Assembly (NCBI RefSeq): GCF_001854805.1
Contig: NZ_MBLO01000032.1
Span: 1,141-61,114 of the forward strand
Direction of reading: 5' to 3'
Length of the DNA: 59,974 nt
DNA from: Pseudofrankia coriaricola
Lineage (GTDB): Bacteria > Actinomycetota > Actinomycetes > Frankiales > Frankiaceae
The position numbers and the translations under genes were made by a program. This document shows positions 52,803 to 59,974 of this stretch, piece by piece. Each line of letters begins with the position of its first letter. Within the stretch, counting starts at the first letter, position 1. The notes beneath the pieces were generated by a model, which worked only from the letters and a program-made list of their open reading frames with translations, was not told the DNA's origin and did not search any database.

Positions 52803-53110
52803 GGCCGGCTGACTTACCGGCGAGGTTGCCCTCGTCTCGGGCGGTGCGCGGGCTGGGTGCAGCGCATGTCGAACTCTTCGCACGGGAAGGCGCATCCGTC
52901 GTCTTCGGCGGCGTCCTCGACGAGGAGGCCGGCCGGCTCAAGCAGGCGCTCCGCGAACAGGGCCCGCAGGAGACCTTCTGTCACCTCGACGTCACGCAGC
53001 CCGAAAAGTGGGACGCAGCCGTCGCGCTGGCTCGCTCGACATATGGAAACCTAACCACGCTACGTGACCGGCACCGAACTTGTCGTCGACGGGGACTGGC
53101 CGCGCACTAG
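52803..53110 (+). pseudogene. SDR relic with frameshift and internal deletion
   Basis: TGEVALVSGGAR is read in one frame and GLGAAHVELFAREGASVVF in the next, so the cofactor motif is frameshifted by one base. The frame continues through EEAGRLKQALREQG and TFCHLDVTQPEKWDAAVALA, then jumps to YVTGTELVVDGDWPRTS, the usual SDR C-terminus. The catalytic Ser-Tyr-Lys region (about 110 residues) is deleted. The gene is dead. Confidence 0.85.
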
Positions 53111-53193
53111 CCGGAAGAACGGCGACCGGAACGACGCCGCGAGACACCCATTGACGTCTCGGACACGTGTGATTACGCTGACACCCCGTTCGC

Positions 53194-53215
53194 AATCTCT
53201 TATGACAATCGCACT
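53194..53215 (+). promoter_or_regulatory. Possible promoter of the third hyuAB operon
   Basis: TTATGACAATCGCACTAG contains TATGAC (53201-53206) in an AT-richer patch, preceded by AATCTC as in several other elements. The leader would be about 145 bases. Confidence 0.4.
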
Positions 53216-53356
53216 AGATCGCCGATCTGGCGGTGGCGTAGTCGTTCCGGATATCCGGAGCGACCGACCCCGCCGACGGACGCTGCGGGCGCCGCAGCGT
53301 CGCGCGGGAGCCGGTTGCCGGCGACCGGACCTCGACCCGGAGAGGCAGCTGAGACC

Positions 53357-55411
53357 GTGATCGACATCGGCATCGACGTCGGCGGCACGTTCACCGACTT
53401 TGTCTTCATGCATGAGGACGGTCGTGGCGAGGTCGCCAAGGTGTCGACCGACCCTGACGACCTGGCCGGCGCCGTGGTGCGTGGCCTCGAAAGGACCGAC
53501 CTGGCCCAGGTCTCCACGATCGTCCACGGCACGACCGCGGCGCTCAACGCGATCCTGCAGGGCAAGGGAGCGCCGACGGCCATCGTGACGTCCGTGGGCT
53601 TTCGCGACCAGATCGAGATCGGAGACACCAAGCGCTACACCGGCGGTCTCTTCGATCATCGTTGGGTCAGGACGCGCCCGTACCCCGTCCCGCACGACCG
53701 GCGGTTCGAGATCCGGGAGAGGGTTTCGGCGGATGGCCAGATCCTCGCGGCGCCCGACCCGGCCGAGCTTGGATCCGTCGCCGACAGGCTGAGGGAGGCC
53801 GATGTCGGGTCGGTGGCCATCTGCTTCATCAACTCCTACCTGAACCCGGCGAACGAGCAGGTCGCCTTCGACCACCTGTCGGGGCAGCTGCCGGGCGTCC
53901 ACATCATCAAGTCCGCGACGAACCCCGAGTTCCGCGAGTACCCGCGCTGGATCACCGCTGTGCTCAACGCGTCGCTCTCGCCACTGTTGACCGAGTACGT
54001 GACGTCGCTGGGTGCAGCTCTCAAGGACCGCGGGTACGCCGGTGAGGTGATGTGGATGACCTCCTCAGGTGGCCTGATCAACGAGGCGGTCGTCCGGCAG
54101 GAGCCGCTCCGGCTGCTGATGGGTGGCCTCGCCGGCGGTGTCACCGCCTCTGCCTTCCTGGCGGAACGCATCGACGCCCCGCACGTCGCGACGTTCGACA
54201 TGGGCGGCACCAGCAGCGACGTCGGCTTCATCAAGAACTTCCGGACCCACGTCGTACCGAACGCCGTGGTCGAGGCCTTCCCGATCGCGTTGCCCGACCT
54301 GGAGGTGAAATCGATCGGCGCCGGCGGCGGCAGCATCGCGTGGCTGACGGACGAGGGTGTTGTGAAGGTCGGTCCGCAGAGTGCGGGAGCCTCGCCCGGC
54401 CCCGCGGCGTACGGCGCCGGGGGAACCGAGCTCACGGTGACGGACGCCAATCTGGTCCTCGGCCGCTTAGGCGCCAAGTCGCTTCTCAACGGCGACCTCG
54501 TGCTCGACGGCGCGCTCGCGTACGCCGCCGCAGAGCGCCTTGCCGAGGCCGCACAGGTTGACGACGTCCACGAGCTCGCCTCCGGCGTCGTCGAGATCGC
54601 CGTCACCAACATGTACGGCGCCATCCGCGAGGTGTCGGTGGAACGCGGCGGCGATCCCGAGGAGATGGTGCTCGTCTCCTTCGGCGGTGCCGGGGGTCTG
54701 CACGGTGCGTTGATCGCCGAGCGGCTGGGCATGTCGTGCGTGGTGGTGCCCCGCGACGCAGGCAACTTCTCCGCGTTCGGGATGCTTGTGGCAGATCGTC
54801 GCTTCGACTACGTCAGCAGCTACATCCGCGGTCTTCCGAGGGCCGACCTCGACGACGTGCGGAACCGGTTGAGGGGCCTGGGCCAGGAGGGTCGCGAGCG
54901 GCTGCTCGGTGACGGCGTGGCCGAGGGCGACATCGACATCACCTACAAGATCGGCATGCGGTACGTGGGCCAGACGTGGGAAGAAGAGGTCATTCTCAGC
55001 GATCTGGAGTTCACGCTGGAGGATCTCGGCCGTTGGTTCGGCGACCTCTACGAGGAGCGCTACGAGTTCAAGCGCGAGCCCGAAGCGTCCGAGCTCGTCA
55101 ACCTCCGGGTCGTGGCCACCGGACGCAGCGGGCACCGTGCGGTCCGGCGCGAGGTGGCCAACGGCGGCGCCGTTCTCGCCACCGGATCTGCTGGTGCGGC
55201 CGGCGCGGTCAAAGAGAGGCGTCCGGTCTACCTCGACGGAGCCTTCATCGACACCCCCGTCCTCGACCGGGCGCGCCTGGACCCGGGCGCAATCGTCGCT
55301 GGACCAGCCGTCGTCGAGGAGTACGACTCCACGACTCTCGTGCCCGTCGCCTGGACGGCGACGGTCGACGACGACCGCAACCTCGTTCTTCGCCGCGCCA
55401 GCCGGTCCTGA
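53357..55411 (+). CDS. hyuA: Hydantoinase A / oxoprolinase family ATP-binding subunit (copy 3)
   Basis: This 684-residue protein has a GTG start chosen because the phosphate loop IDIGIDVGGTFTDFVFMHED begins directly after it; the ribosome site (GAGAGG) is rather distant. TIVHGTTAALNAILQGKGAP, the second motif VATFDMGGTSSDVGFI, SIGAGGGSIAWL, and a C-terminal GPAVVEEYDSTTLVP are present. It pairs with the next gene 33 bases downstream. No zinc-ribbon gene accompanies this copy. Confidence 0.92.
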   Translation: MIDIGIDVGGTFTDFVFMHEDGRGEVAKVSTDPDDLAGAVVRGLERTDLAQVSTIVHGTTAALNAILQGKGAPTAIVTSVGFRDQIEIGDTKRYTGGLFDHRWVRTRPYPVPHDRRFEIRERVSADGQILAAPDPAELGSVADRLREADVGSVAICFINSYLNPANEQVAFDHLSGQLPGVHIIKSATNPEFREYPRWITAVLNASLSPLLTEYVTSLGAALKDRGYAGEVMWMTSSGGLINEAVVRQEPLRLLMGGLAGGVTASAFLAERIDAPHVATFDMGGTSSDVGFIKNFRTHVVPNAVVEAFPIALPDLEVKSIGAGGGSIAWLTDEGVVKVGPQSAGASPGPAAYGAGGTELTVTDANLVLGRLGAKSLLNGDLVLDGALAYAAAERLAEAAQVDDVHELASGVVEIAVTNMYGAIREVSVERGGDPEEMVLVSFGGAGGLHGALIAERLGMSCVVVPRDAGNFSAFGMLVADRRFDYVSSYIRGLPRADLDDVRNRLRGLGQEGRERLLGDGVAEGDIDITYKIGMRYVGQTWEEEVILSDLEFTLEDLGRWFGDLYEERYEFKREPEASELVNLRVVATGRSGHRAVRREVANGGAVLATGSAGAAGAVKERRPVYLDGAFIDTPVLDRARLDPGAIVAGPAVVEEYDSTTLVPVAWTATVDDDRNLVLRRASRS

Positions 55412-55444
55412 CCCAGCCACCGTTCGCGAGAAGGGGGCACACCC

Positions 55445-57535
55445 GTGTCCGACACATCGACCCTTCCCCGGATCAGCGCAATCACCCTCGAGGTGATCGA
55501 CGCCCACCTGACCTACGCGGTGCGCGAGATGCGCAGCACGCTGATCAAGATGGCGTACTCGCCGATCATCACTGAGACCCACGACTTCGCCACGGCCATC
55601 TGCACCGCCGAGGGCGAGATCATTGCGATGAACGACGACATCGTGATGCACATGTACGACATACGTGACGCTGTGTCGGCGGCGCTGCGCAAGTACGGCG
55701 ACACGATCGCGCCCGGCGACCGGTTCCTGGTCAACGACCCGTGGGAGTGCGGTTCGCACCTCAACGACGTGAGCCTGATCTCGCCGTACTTCCAGAACGG
55801 CAAGCTCATGCTGTGGCTGGCGACCACGGTGCATTGGGGAGATGTGGGCGGAGCTGTGCCGGGCAGCGTGAACGGTGGCGCGACCGACGTGTTCCAGGAA
55901 GGCATCCGATTCCCGCTGACCCGGGTCACTCCGGAACTACTGGAGGTCCTGCTCGCGAACTTCCGCCAGCCCTTCGAGATCGAAGGCATGTACTCGGCAC
56001 AGTCGACCTGCATGAAGACTGCAACGAAGCGTCTCGACGAGACGTGCGAGCACTTCGGGGTCGCGGTCATCGAGGACGCCGTCGAGAGGATCCTGGCCAA
56101 CGAGGCGAGCAAGGCCGCCTCGCGGATCGCCGACCTTGCCGACGGCGTCTACTACTTCGAGGACTACCTGGAGAACGCCGGCTCCGCGCACCCGTTGCCG
56201 GTCCGGATCGCCTGCGCGATGACGATCGACGGCGACCGGCTGACCTTTGACTTCGAGGGATCCTCACCCCAGGCGAACGGCGTGGCGAACTGCACCATCA
56301 CCGACCTGCACGCCGGTGTCTTCGAGATCCTCGTGCCGTTCCTGTCCCCCGGCCACGTCTCGAACTCGGGTGCGGCGCGGTGCTGGTCGATCTCCGGCCC
56401 GAAGGGTTCCGTCGTGAACTCGTCGTTCCCGGCGGCGAACGGCGCGTACGCGAACGTGATGTTCGGGGCCGTGCACGCCTGCGTCATCGGGTGCCTCTCG
56501 CAGGTGCTCGATGACGTGCCGGGCATCAGCACCGGGAGCTCGAACAACATGAACGTCGCGGGGCGGTGGCCGGAGGAGCGAGAGGGCGACCCGTACTGGC
56601 TGATGTTCGAGTACCCGCCGGGTGGCTGGGGCGCCACGCGACACAACGACGGTTCTCTGTTGGCATGGTCCTTCTTCATGGGTGATCTCCCGGTGATGTG
56701 GCCGACCGAGCGGATCGAGGCCCTCAACCCGATCCAGATCCACTTCAACGAGCTCTACGTCGACAGCGGCGGCCCCGGGAAGATGCGTGGCGGCCTCGGA
56801 GTGCGCCGCGCTTTCGAGGTTCTCCTGCCCGGCACGTTCACGATCCTCGGCACCGACGGGGTCCTCCCGCGTCCGGGGATGGCCGGCGGCTTCGCGGGAG
56901 CCTTGAACCGTGTGGAGGTGATCCGAGGCGGCAAACCTGTTGTGACCGATGCACTTCCACTCAAGACCGGCGGCTTCCCGATCATCCCGGGAGACATCAT
57001 CTTGTACCTCGTGTCAGGCGGCGGCGGGTGGGGCGACCCGCTCGAGCGCGATGAAGACGCGGTGCTCGCCGACTTCCACGACGGGTACGTGAGCATCGAC
57101 GGCGCGCGCGAGGACTACGGCGTCGTGCTGGGCGACGGCACCGTGGACCACGATGCCACGGCCGAGCTGCGTCGGACGCTCCGCGAGGCCCGGCAGCACG
57201 TCGAGGTACTCGCCGCGGAGGAGGACGAGCTGGACGGCTCGAAGCGGGTGGCGCGGATCAGCGCCGGCCTGGCGGACCGGTTGGGTGTCGGCGAGGACGA
57301 CCTGCTGGAGTACGTCAACCCGCGCGGTGGCCACGTCCGGGCGTGGGTCCGGATCGATCCGTCCCTCGAAGGCGACTCGTCCCCGATAGGCCCACGTCTG
57401 CGCAGCATCTGCTCGGTGACGTCCGGCGACCGTGTCCACGTGCGGAGCCCGTTCACGTACGTGCACAGGCGGCAGGACGCCGACATGGTCGCCGCGCCTC
57501 CGCTCGGCCGGCTCTTCACGGAGATCTCTGCATGA
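55445..57535 (+). CDS. hyuB: Hydantoinase B / oxoprolinase family subunit (copy 3) with C-terminal extension
   Basis: This 696-residue HyuB has EVIDAHLTYAVREMRSTLIK, DRFLVNDPWECGSHLNDVSL, HWGDVGGAVPGSVNGGATD and SGGGGWGDPLERDEDAV. It is about 50 residues longer than copies 1 and 2. Residues ~599-696 (RVARISAGLADRLGVGEDD onward, VNPRGGHVRAWVRID, GPRLRSICSVTSGDRVHVRS) form an extra beta-rich tail. By pattern it recalls a double-psi barrel, but this is unproven. The tail might replace the separate zinc-ribbon subunit of the other loci. Confidence 0.9.
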   Translation: MSDTSTLPRISAITLEVIDAHLTYAVREMRSTLIKMAYSPIITETHDFATAICTAEGEIIAMNDDIVMHMYDIRDAVSAALRKYGDTIAPGDRFLVNDPWECGSHLNDVSLISPYFQNGKLMLWLATTVHWGDVGGAVPGSVNGGATDVFQEGIRFPLTRVTPELLEVLLANFRQPFEIEGMYSAQSTCMKTATKRLDETCEHFGVAVIEDAVERILANEASKAASRIADLADGVYYFEDYLENAGSAHPLPVRIACAMTIDGDRLTFDFEGSSPQANGVANCTITDLHAGVFEILVPFLSPGHVSNSGAARCWSISGPKGSVVNSSFPAANGAYANVMFGAVHACVIGCLSQVLDDVPGISTGSSNNMNVAGRWPEEREGDPYWLMFEYPPGGWGATRHNDGSLLAWSFFMGDLPVMWPTERIEALNPIQIHFNELYVDSGGPGKMRGGLGVRRAFEVLLPGTFTILGTDGVLPRPGMAGGFAGALNRVEVIRGGKPVVTDALPLKTGGFPIIPGDIILYLVSGGGGWGDPLERDEDAVLADFHDGYVSIDGAREDYGVVLGDGTVDHDATAELRRTLREARQHVEVLAAEEDELDGSKRVARISAGLADRLGVGEDDLLEYVNPRGGHVRAWVRIDPSLEGDSSPIGPRLRSICSVTSGDRVHVRSPFTYVHRRQDADMVAAPPLGRLFTEISA

Positions 57536-57584
57536 GTTCCCGATACGTGCCCTCGTCCCCAGATCGACCGGAAGGACATTGACC

Positions 57585-58649
57585 ATGCGCGGTGTCGTCT
57601 TCGAGGGCGAACGCACGATCGACGTCGCCACCTTCGACGACCCTGTTGCCAGGCCCGGTGAGGTCGTGGTGGAAATCAAGGCGTCCGGGATGTGCGGTAG
57701 CGACCTGAAGTCTTACCGGCTGGGGAGCAAGGCCGCCCTCGCGTCGTACGGACTCGGACCGGACGCCCTCGACGAGGGTGCGCGGATCATCGCGGGCCAC
57801 GAGCCCTGCGGTGTCGTCGCAGCTGTCGGACCAGGAGTGGACTGCCTTTCCACCCGGGTGGGCGATCGTGTGATGGTCTTCCACTACACGGGTTGCGGGA
57901 TGTGTCGGGAGTGCCGGACCGGCTGGACGCAGCTGTGCGAGCGTGAGACGGGCCTGATCGGGACGACGGTCCACGGTGGTCACGCGGACTTCCTCAAGGT
58001 TCCCGCTTCGACCCTCGTCCCGCTACCGGACGAACTCACGTTCAGCGCGGGCGCGGCCATCAGCTGCGGGACGGGCACCGCATTCGGCGGCCTCGTGCGG
58101 ATGGGCCTCTCGGCACGCGACACGGTCGCAGTCTTCGGGCTCGGTCCGGTCGGACTTGCCGGCGTGCAACTCGCGTCGGCTATGGGCGCCGAGGTCATCG
58201 GCGTCGACATCGCTGCCGATCGCGTGGCCGTGGCGCAGGACTTCGGCGCTGCGCACGTCATCGATTCCAGCACCGTCGACCCTGTGGCCGCCATTCGAGA
58301 CCTCACCCGAGGACGCGGCGTCACCTGCGCGCTCGAAGCCTCGGGAGCCGCCAGCGCACGGCAGGCCTCCGTGAACGGTGCCGCGACCTGGGGGCGTGTG
58401 GCATTCGTGGGCCACGGGCCGTCCGAGACGCCGTTGGACATCAGCCGTCAGGTCATCCGCAAGCAGCTCACCCTGATCGGGTCCTACACCTTCTCGATCG
58501 TCGGCCAGGCCGACTGCGCGCGGTTCGTGGTCGACCACGGCGTGGACGTCGACCAGGTGTTCTCGAATCGCTGGACGATCGACCAGGCAGCTGAGGCATA
58601 CGTCGACTTCGACAAGCAGACCGGCGGCAAGGCGCTGATCGAGTTCTGA
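57585..58649 (+). CDS. Zinc-dependent alcohol dehydrogenase (MDR family)
   Basis: This is a 354-residue medium-chain dehydrogenase; the ATG follows GGAAGGA. Catalytic zinc ligands lie in SGMCGSDLKSYR and IIAGHEPCGVVAAVG. The structural zinc lobe is CGMCRECRTGWTQLC, and the NAD loop is VAVFGLGPVGLAGVQ. Its N-terminal zinc-ligand region carries an insertion (LGSKAALASYGLGPDALDEG) compared with the dehydrogenase near 52 kb. It is cotranscribed with hyuA and hyuB copy 3 and closes the operon at a terminator. Confidence 0.9.
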   Translation: MRGVVFEGERTIDVATFDDPVARPGEVVVEIKASGMCGSDLKSYRLGSKAALASYGLGPDALDEGARIIAGHEPCGVVAAVGPGVDCLSTRVGDRVMVFHYTGCGMCRECRTGWTQLCERETGLIGTTVHGGHADFLKVPASTLVPLPDELTFSAGAAISCGTGTAFGGLVRMGLSARDTVAVFGLGPVGLAGVQLASAMGAEVIGVDIAADRVAVAQDFGAAHVIDSSTVDPVAAIRDLTRGRGVTCALEASGAASARQASVNGAATWGRVAFVGHGPSETPLDISRQVIRKQLTLIGSYTFSIVGQADCARFVVDHGVDVDQVFSNRWTIDQAAEAYVDFDKQTGGKALIEF

Positions 58650-58692
58650 CCTGACTTCCCTCACGTTGATCGTCTCGTCAAGATCGAAAGTC

Positions 58693-58730
58693 TCTGGCCT
58701 GCGGAATCGTCCGCAGGGGTGCCAGATTTT
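58693..58730 (+). terminator. Rho-independent terminator of the hyuAB-adh operon
   Basis: An inner stem CTGCGGA (58699-58705) / TCCGCAG (58710-58716) is extended by TCTGGC (58693-58698) / GCCAGA (58721-58726), with a GGGT bulge, and followed by TTTTGTG. It starts 44 bases after the dehydrogenase stop. Confidence 0.8.
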
Positions 58731-58767
58731 GTGCACTAAGCCGCGCCCTATCCTGGGGTCTAGGGCC

Positions 58768-59091
58768 TATGTGCGCACCGTGAAGACCGCGTCGGGGGCG
58801 ACCGCGGTGCAGATCGTGTACTCGAACCGGCGCGGGTCGCGGGCGATGGACCACATCGGGTCCGCACACGACGAGGCGGAGCTGGCGGCGCTGCGGGCAG
58901 TCGCGAACCAGCGGCTCGCAGCCGGGCAGGGAGAACTCGACCTCGGGCTGGACACGGTCGGCGCGGCGGGCGCCCCGCTGCCGATCGTCGCCTCGCGGAT
59001 GGGGCATCTGTGGGACGGGTTGTGCCGCGCCTACGACTCGCCGGGGCTACTGGCGGACCCGATCTCACGGCAGAGGTACGCCCAGTGTTGA
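58768..59091 (+). mobile_element. IS1634-family transposase N-terminal fragment
   Basis: YVRTVKTASGATAVQIVYSN, GSRAMDHIGSAHDEAELAAL, AAGQGELDLGLDT and SRMGHLWDGLCRAYD match the conserved N-terminus of IS1634-type (IS4-related) transposases in actinobacteria. The sequence turns unrelated at about 59040, before the DDE core. It is a remnant. Confidence 0.8.
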
Positions 59092-59264
59092 CAGTCATCG
59101 AGCACGGTAGCCACCGGAGTGGCCTCCCACCGGGCCGTATGGGTCGCGACACCATCGTCGATGGTCTCGCGCACCTGGGCAGCGCTGCCCACGCCGGCCG
59201 TCACGAAGGCCACCGGGACGACGGCCCCCGCCCACGGCAGGGCACGGCGGTGCGGCCGGTCCAT
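59031..59264 (-). CDS. Small membrane protein, probably truncated
   Basis: This is a 77-residue frame starting four bases after the DUF2637 gene stop. It has a basic N-terminus (MDRPHRRALPW) and one hydrophobic segment, AGAVVPVAFVTAGVGSAA, followed by a soluble tail. Its 3' end merges with the IS1634 fragment, so the true C-terminus is likely lost. The position next to an SpdB-like gene suggests another plasmid-spread protein, but no family was recognised. Confidence 0.45.
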   Translation of the reverse strand: MDRPHRRALPWAGAVVPVAFVTAGVGSAAQVRETIDDGVATHTARWEATPVATVLDDCQHWAYLCREIGSASSPGES

Positions 59265-59268
59265 ACTG

Positions 59269-59787
59269 TCAATGTGCCAGCGGGTCGAGGACCTCGATGC
59301 CCAGCGGGGGTGGGCCGGCCAGAGCTGTGAACGCAGAGCGGCCCTGCGCGTCAGCGACTGGTTGGCGCATGGCTTGGAGGAGGCCCGGGCCAACTTCGCT
59401 CCACCCGATCAGGAGCAGAGGTCCGACGGCGTCGAACGCCGCCTTGCCGTAGTCCTGTGCGATGAGGGATTCGGCGATGTTGAGCGCGAGGGTCACCGTG
59501 CTCGAGAAGATCAACAGCCGACGCGCAGGCCGTAACAGCTCGGGCTGAGCGCCGTGGAGAGCCAAATGCCTGATCGCGAGAAGGAGCCCGACAACGGAGA
59601 GATCGACTGCGGGCGCGACCAGCGGCGCGATGAAGATCGGCACACCCAGCCGCAGACCGAGAGCAAGAGAGTTCCCGAACCCGAACAGAAACGTGAAAGC
59701 GACAACTGCCGCCATGATCAGCGTGACAAGCCTAACGGTCGCGTCCTGACCTGCGGCGGAGGTGTCGATGTCGGATGCGCCCGCCAT
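59269..59787 (-). CDS. DUF2637 / SpdB-like membrane protein
   Basis: This 172-residue protein has about four hydrophobic segments: TLIMAAVVAFTFLFGFG, VPIFIAPLVAPAVDLSVVGL, LLIFSSTVTLALNIAESLIA, and DAVGPLLLIGWSEVGPGLLQ. The block VAPAVDLSVVGL and the motif AFDAVGPLLLIGWSEVG are hallmarks of the DUF2637 family. These genes occur in actinomycete conjugative plasmids and integrative elements. The ATG is preceded by AGGAG. It usually carries a longer C-terminal tail, so it may be shortened here. Confidence 0.82.
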   Translation of the reverse strand: MAGASDIDTSAAGQDATVRLVTLIMAAVVAFTFLFGFGNSLALGLRLGVPIFIAPLVAPAVDLSVVGLLLAIRHLALHGAQPELLRPARRLLIFSSTVTLALNIAESLIAQDYGKAAFDAVGPLLLIGWSEVGPGLLQAMRQPVADAQGRSAFTALAGPPPLGIEVLDPLAH

Positions 59788-59974
59788 CACCGTTCTCCTG
59801 CTGGTCGAAGAACAGGCAGCAGATTGCTCTGATCGAAAGCGTGTGCGTAGTGTCCGACTCCCCCCTCGGACACTCTCCCTCGTACATGATCGCCGGAGGC
59901 TTGGCCTCGGCGATCACTCGGTGTGCTCCTGGTTCGTAGGTGAGCTGGAGTCCGAGCTGGGCGTAGATCTCGGC
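59732..59974 (-). CDS. C-terminal end of a site-specific recombinase (partial, frame uncertain)
   Basis: From the window edge, the leftward frame reads AEIYAQLGLQLTYEPGAHRV, IAEAKPPAIMYEGECPRG and on to a stop inside the DUF2637 start region. AEIYAQLGLxLTYxPGxxxVxAEA is the usual C-terminus of large serine recombinases of actinobacterial elements. The true protein probably ended near CPRGES, and the readthrough tail seems non-homologous. The catalytic domain lies outside the window. Confidence 0.55.
   Translation of the reverse strand, partial: AEIYAQLGLQLTYEPGAHRVIAEAKPPAIMYEGECPRGESDTTHTLSIRAICCLFFDQQENGDGGRIRHRHLRRRSGRDR
59849..59874. repeat. 9-bp inverted repeat near the recombinase end
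   Basis: AGTGTCCGA (59849-59857) and TCGGACACT (59866-59874) flank the loop CTCCCCCC. In this position next to a recombinase gene, it could be part of an attachment site or the terminator of the recombinase gene. Confidence 0.45.

Noticed and set aside
59849-59874. Possible tRNA 3' end (CCCCCCTCGGACAC)
   Set aside because: No D, anticodon or T arms can be drawn; the sequence is explained as a 9-bp hairpin.

Overview
The window reads as high-GC actinobacterial DNA. It has GTG starts, strong GGAGG-type ribosome sites, two F420-type luciferase-like oxidoreductases, a short-chain dehydrogenase of the mycofactocin-associated type, and an actinobacterial DUF2637/SpdB-like transfer gene at the right edge. 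A Pseudonocardia-like organism is plausible, but the species cannot be fixed from sequence alone. Both ends carry mobile DNA: a group II intron 3' end next to a broken IS5-family transposase on the left; an IS1634-family fragment, a DUF2637 gene and a recombinase C-terminus on the right. The interior is therefore probably an accessory catabolic island, possibly plasmid- or ICE-borne.

Layout. 1-1.1 kb: intron and IS debris. 1.5-11.4 kb (minus strand): dead aldehyde dehydrogenase homologue, active aldehyde dehydrogenase, SDR, ABC transporter relics, hyuA, hyuB, a small zinc-ribbon protein and an F420-type oxidoreductase. 11.8-14.7 kb: CoA-transferase, enoyl-CoA hydratase, convergent GntR/FCD regulator. 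15.4-19.9 kb: acyl-CoA dehydrogenase, an acetoacetyl-CoA synthetase/HMG-CoA lyase chimera, enoyl-CoA hydratase, CoA-transferase relic, L-2-hydroxyglutarate oxidase. 20-23.3 kb: Fe-alcohol dehydrogenase, aldehyde dehydrogenase, SDR. 24.5-35.1 kb: oxidoreductase, exporter, stress protein, beta-keto acid cleavage enzyme, SDR, hyuB, hyuA, zinc ribbon, aldehyde dehydrogenase. 35.3-41.6 kb: six-gene acyl-CoA operon. 41.8-46.7 kb: intact sugar-type ABC importer plus SDR. 47.3-51.6 kb: SDR, MmgE/PrpD, HMG-CoA-lyase-like enzyme, thioesterase. 51.8-58.6 kb: two zinc alcohol dehydrogenases flanking a third hyuA-hyuB pair.

How it may work together (inference). Alcohol, aldehyde and ketone dehydrogenases feed ATP-dependent HyuA/HyuB enzymes of the hydantoinase/ketone carboxylase superfamily. 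In two of the three loci these are coupled to a small CxxC-CxxC protein that recalls the gamma subunits of ketone carboxylases. Beta-keto acids made this way could be cleaved by the BKACE enzyme or activated by CoA-transferases, then enter beta-oxidation-like steps and HMG-CoA-lyase-type cleavage.

Two themes stand out. First, duplicated modules have decayed reciprocally through internal deletions, several of which left in-frame chimeric genes. Second, many promoters share an AT-rich -10 element extended to roughly TATRATGRTTC, including the promoter of the only recognisable regulator, so they may form one local regulon.
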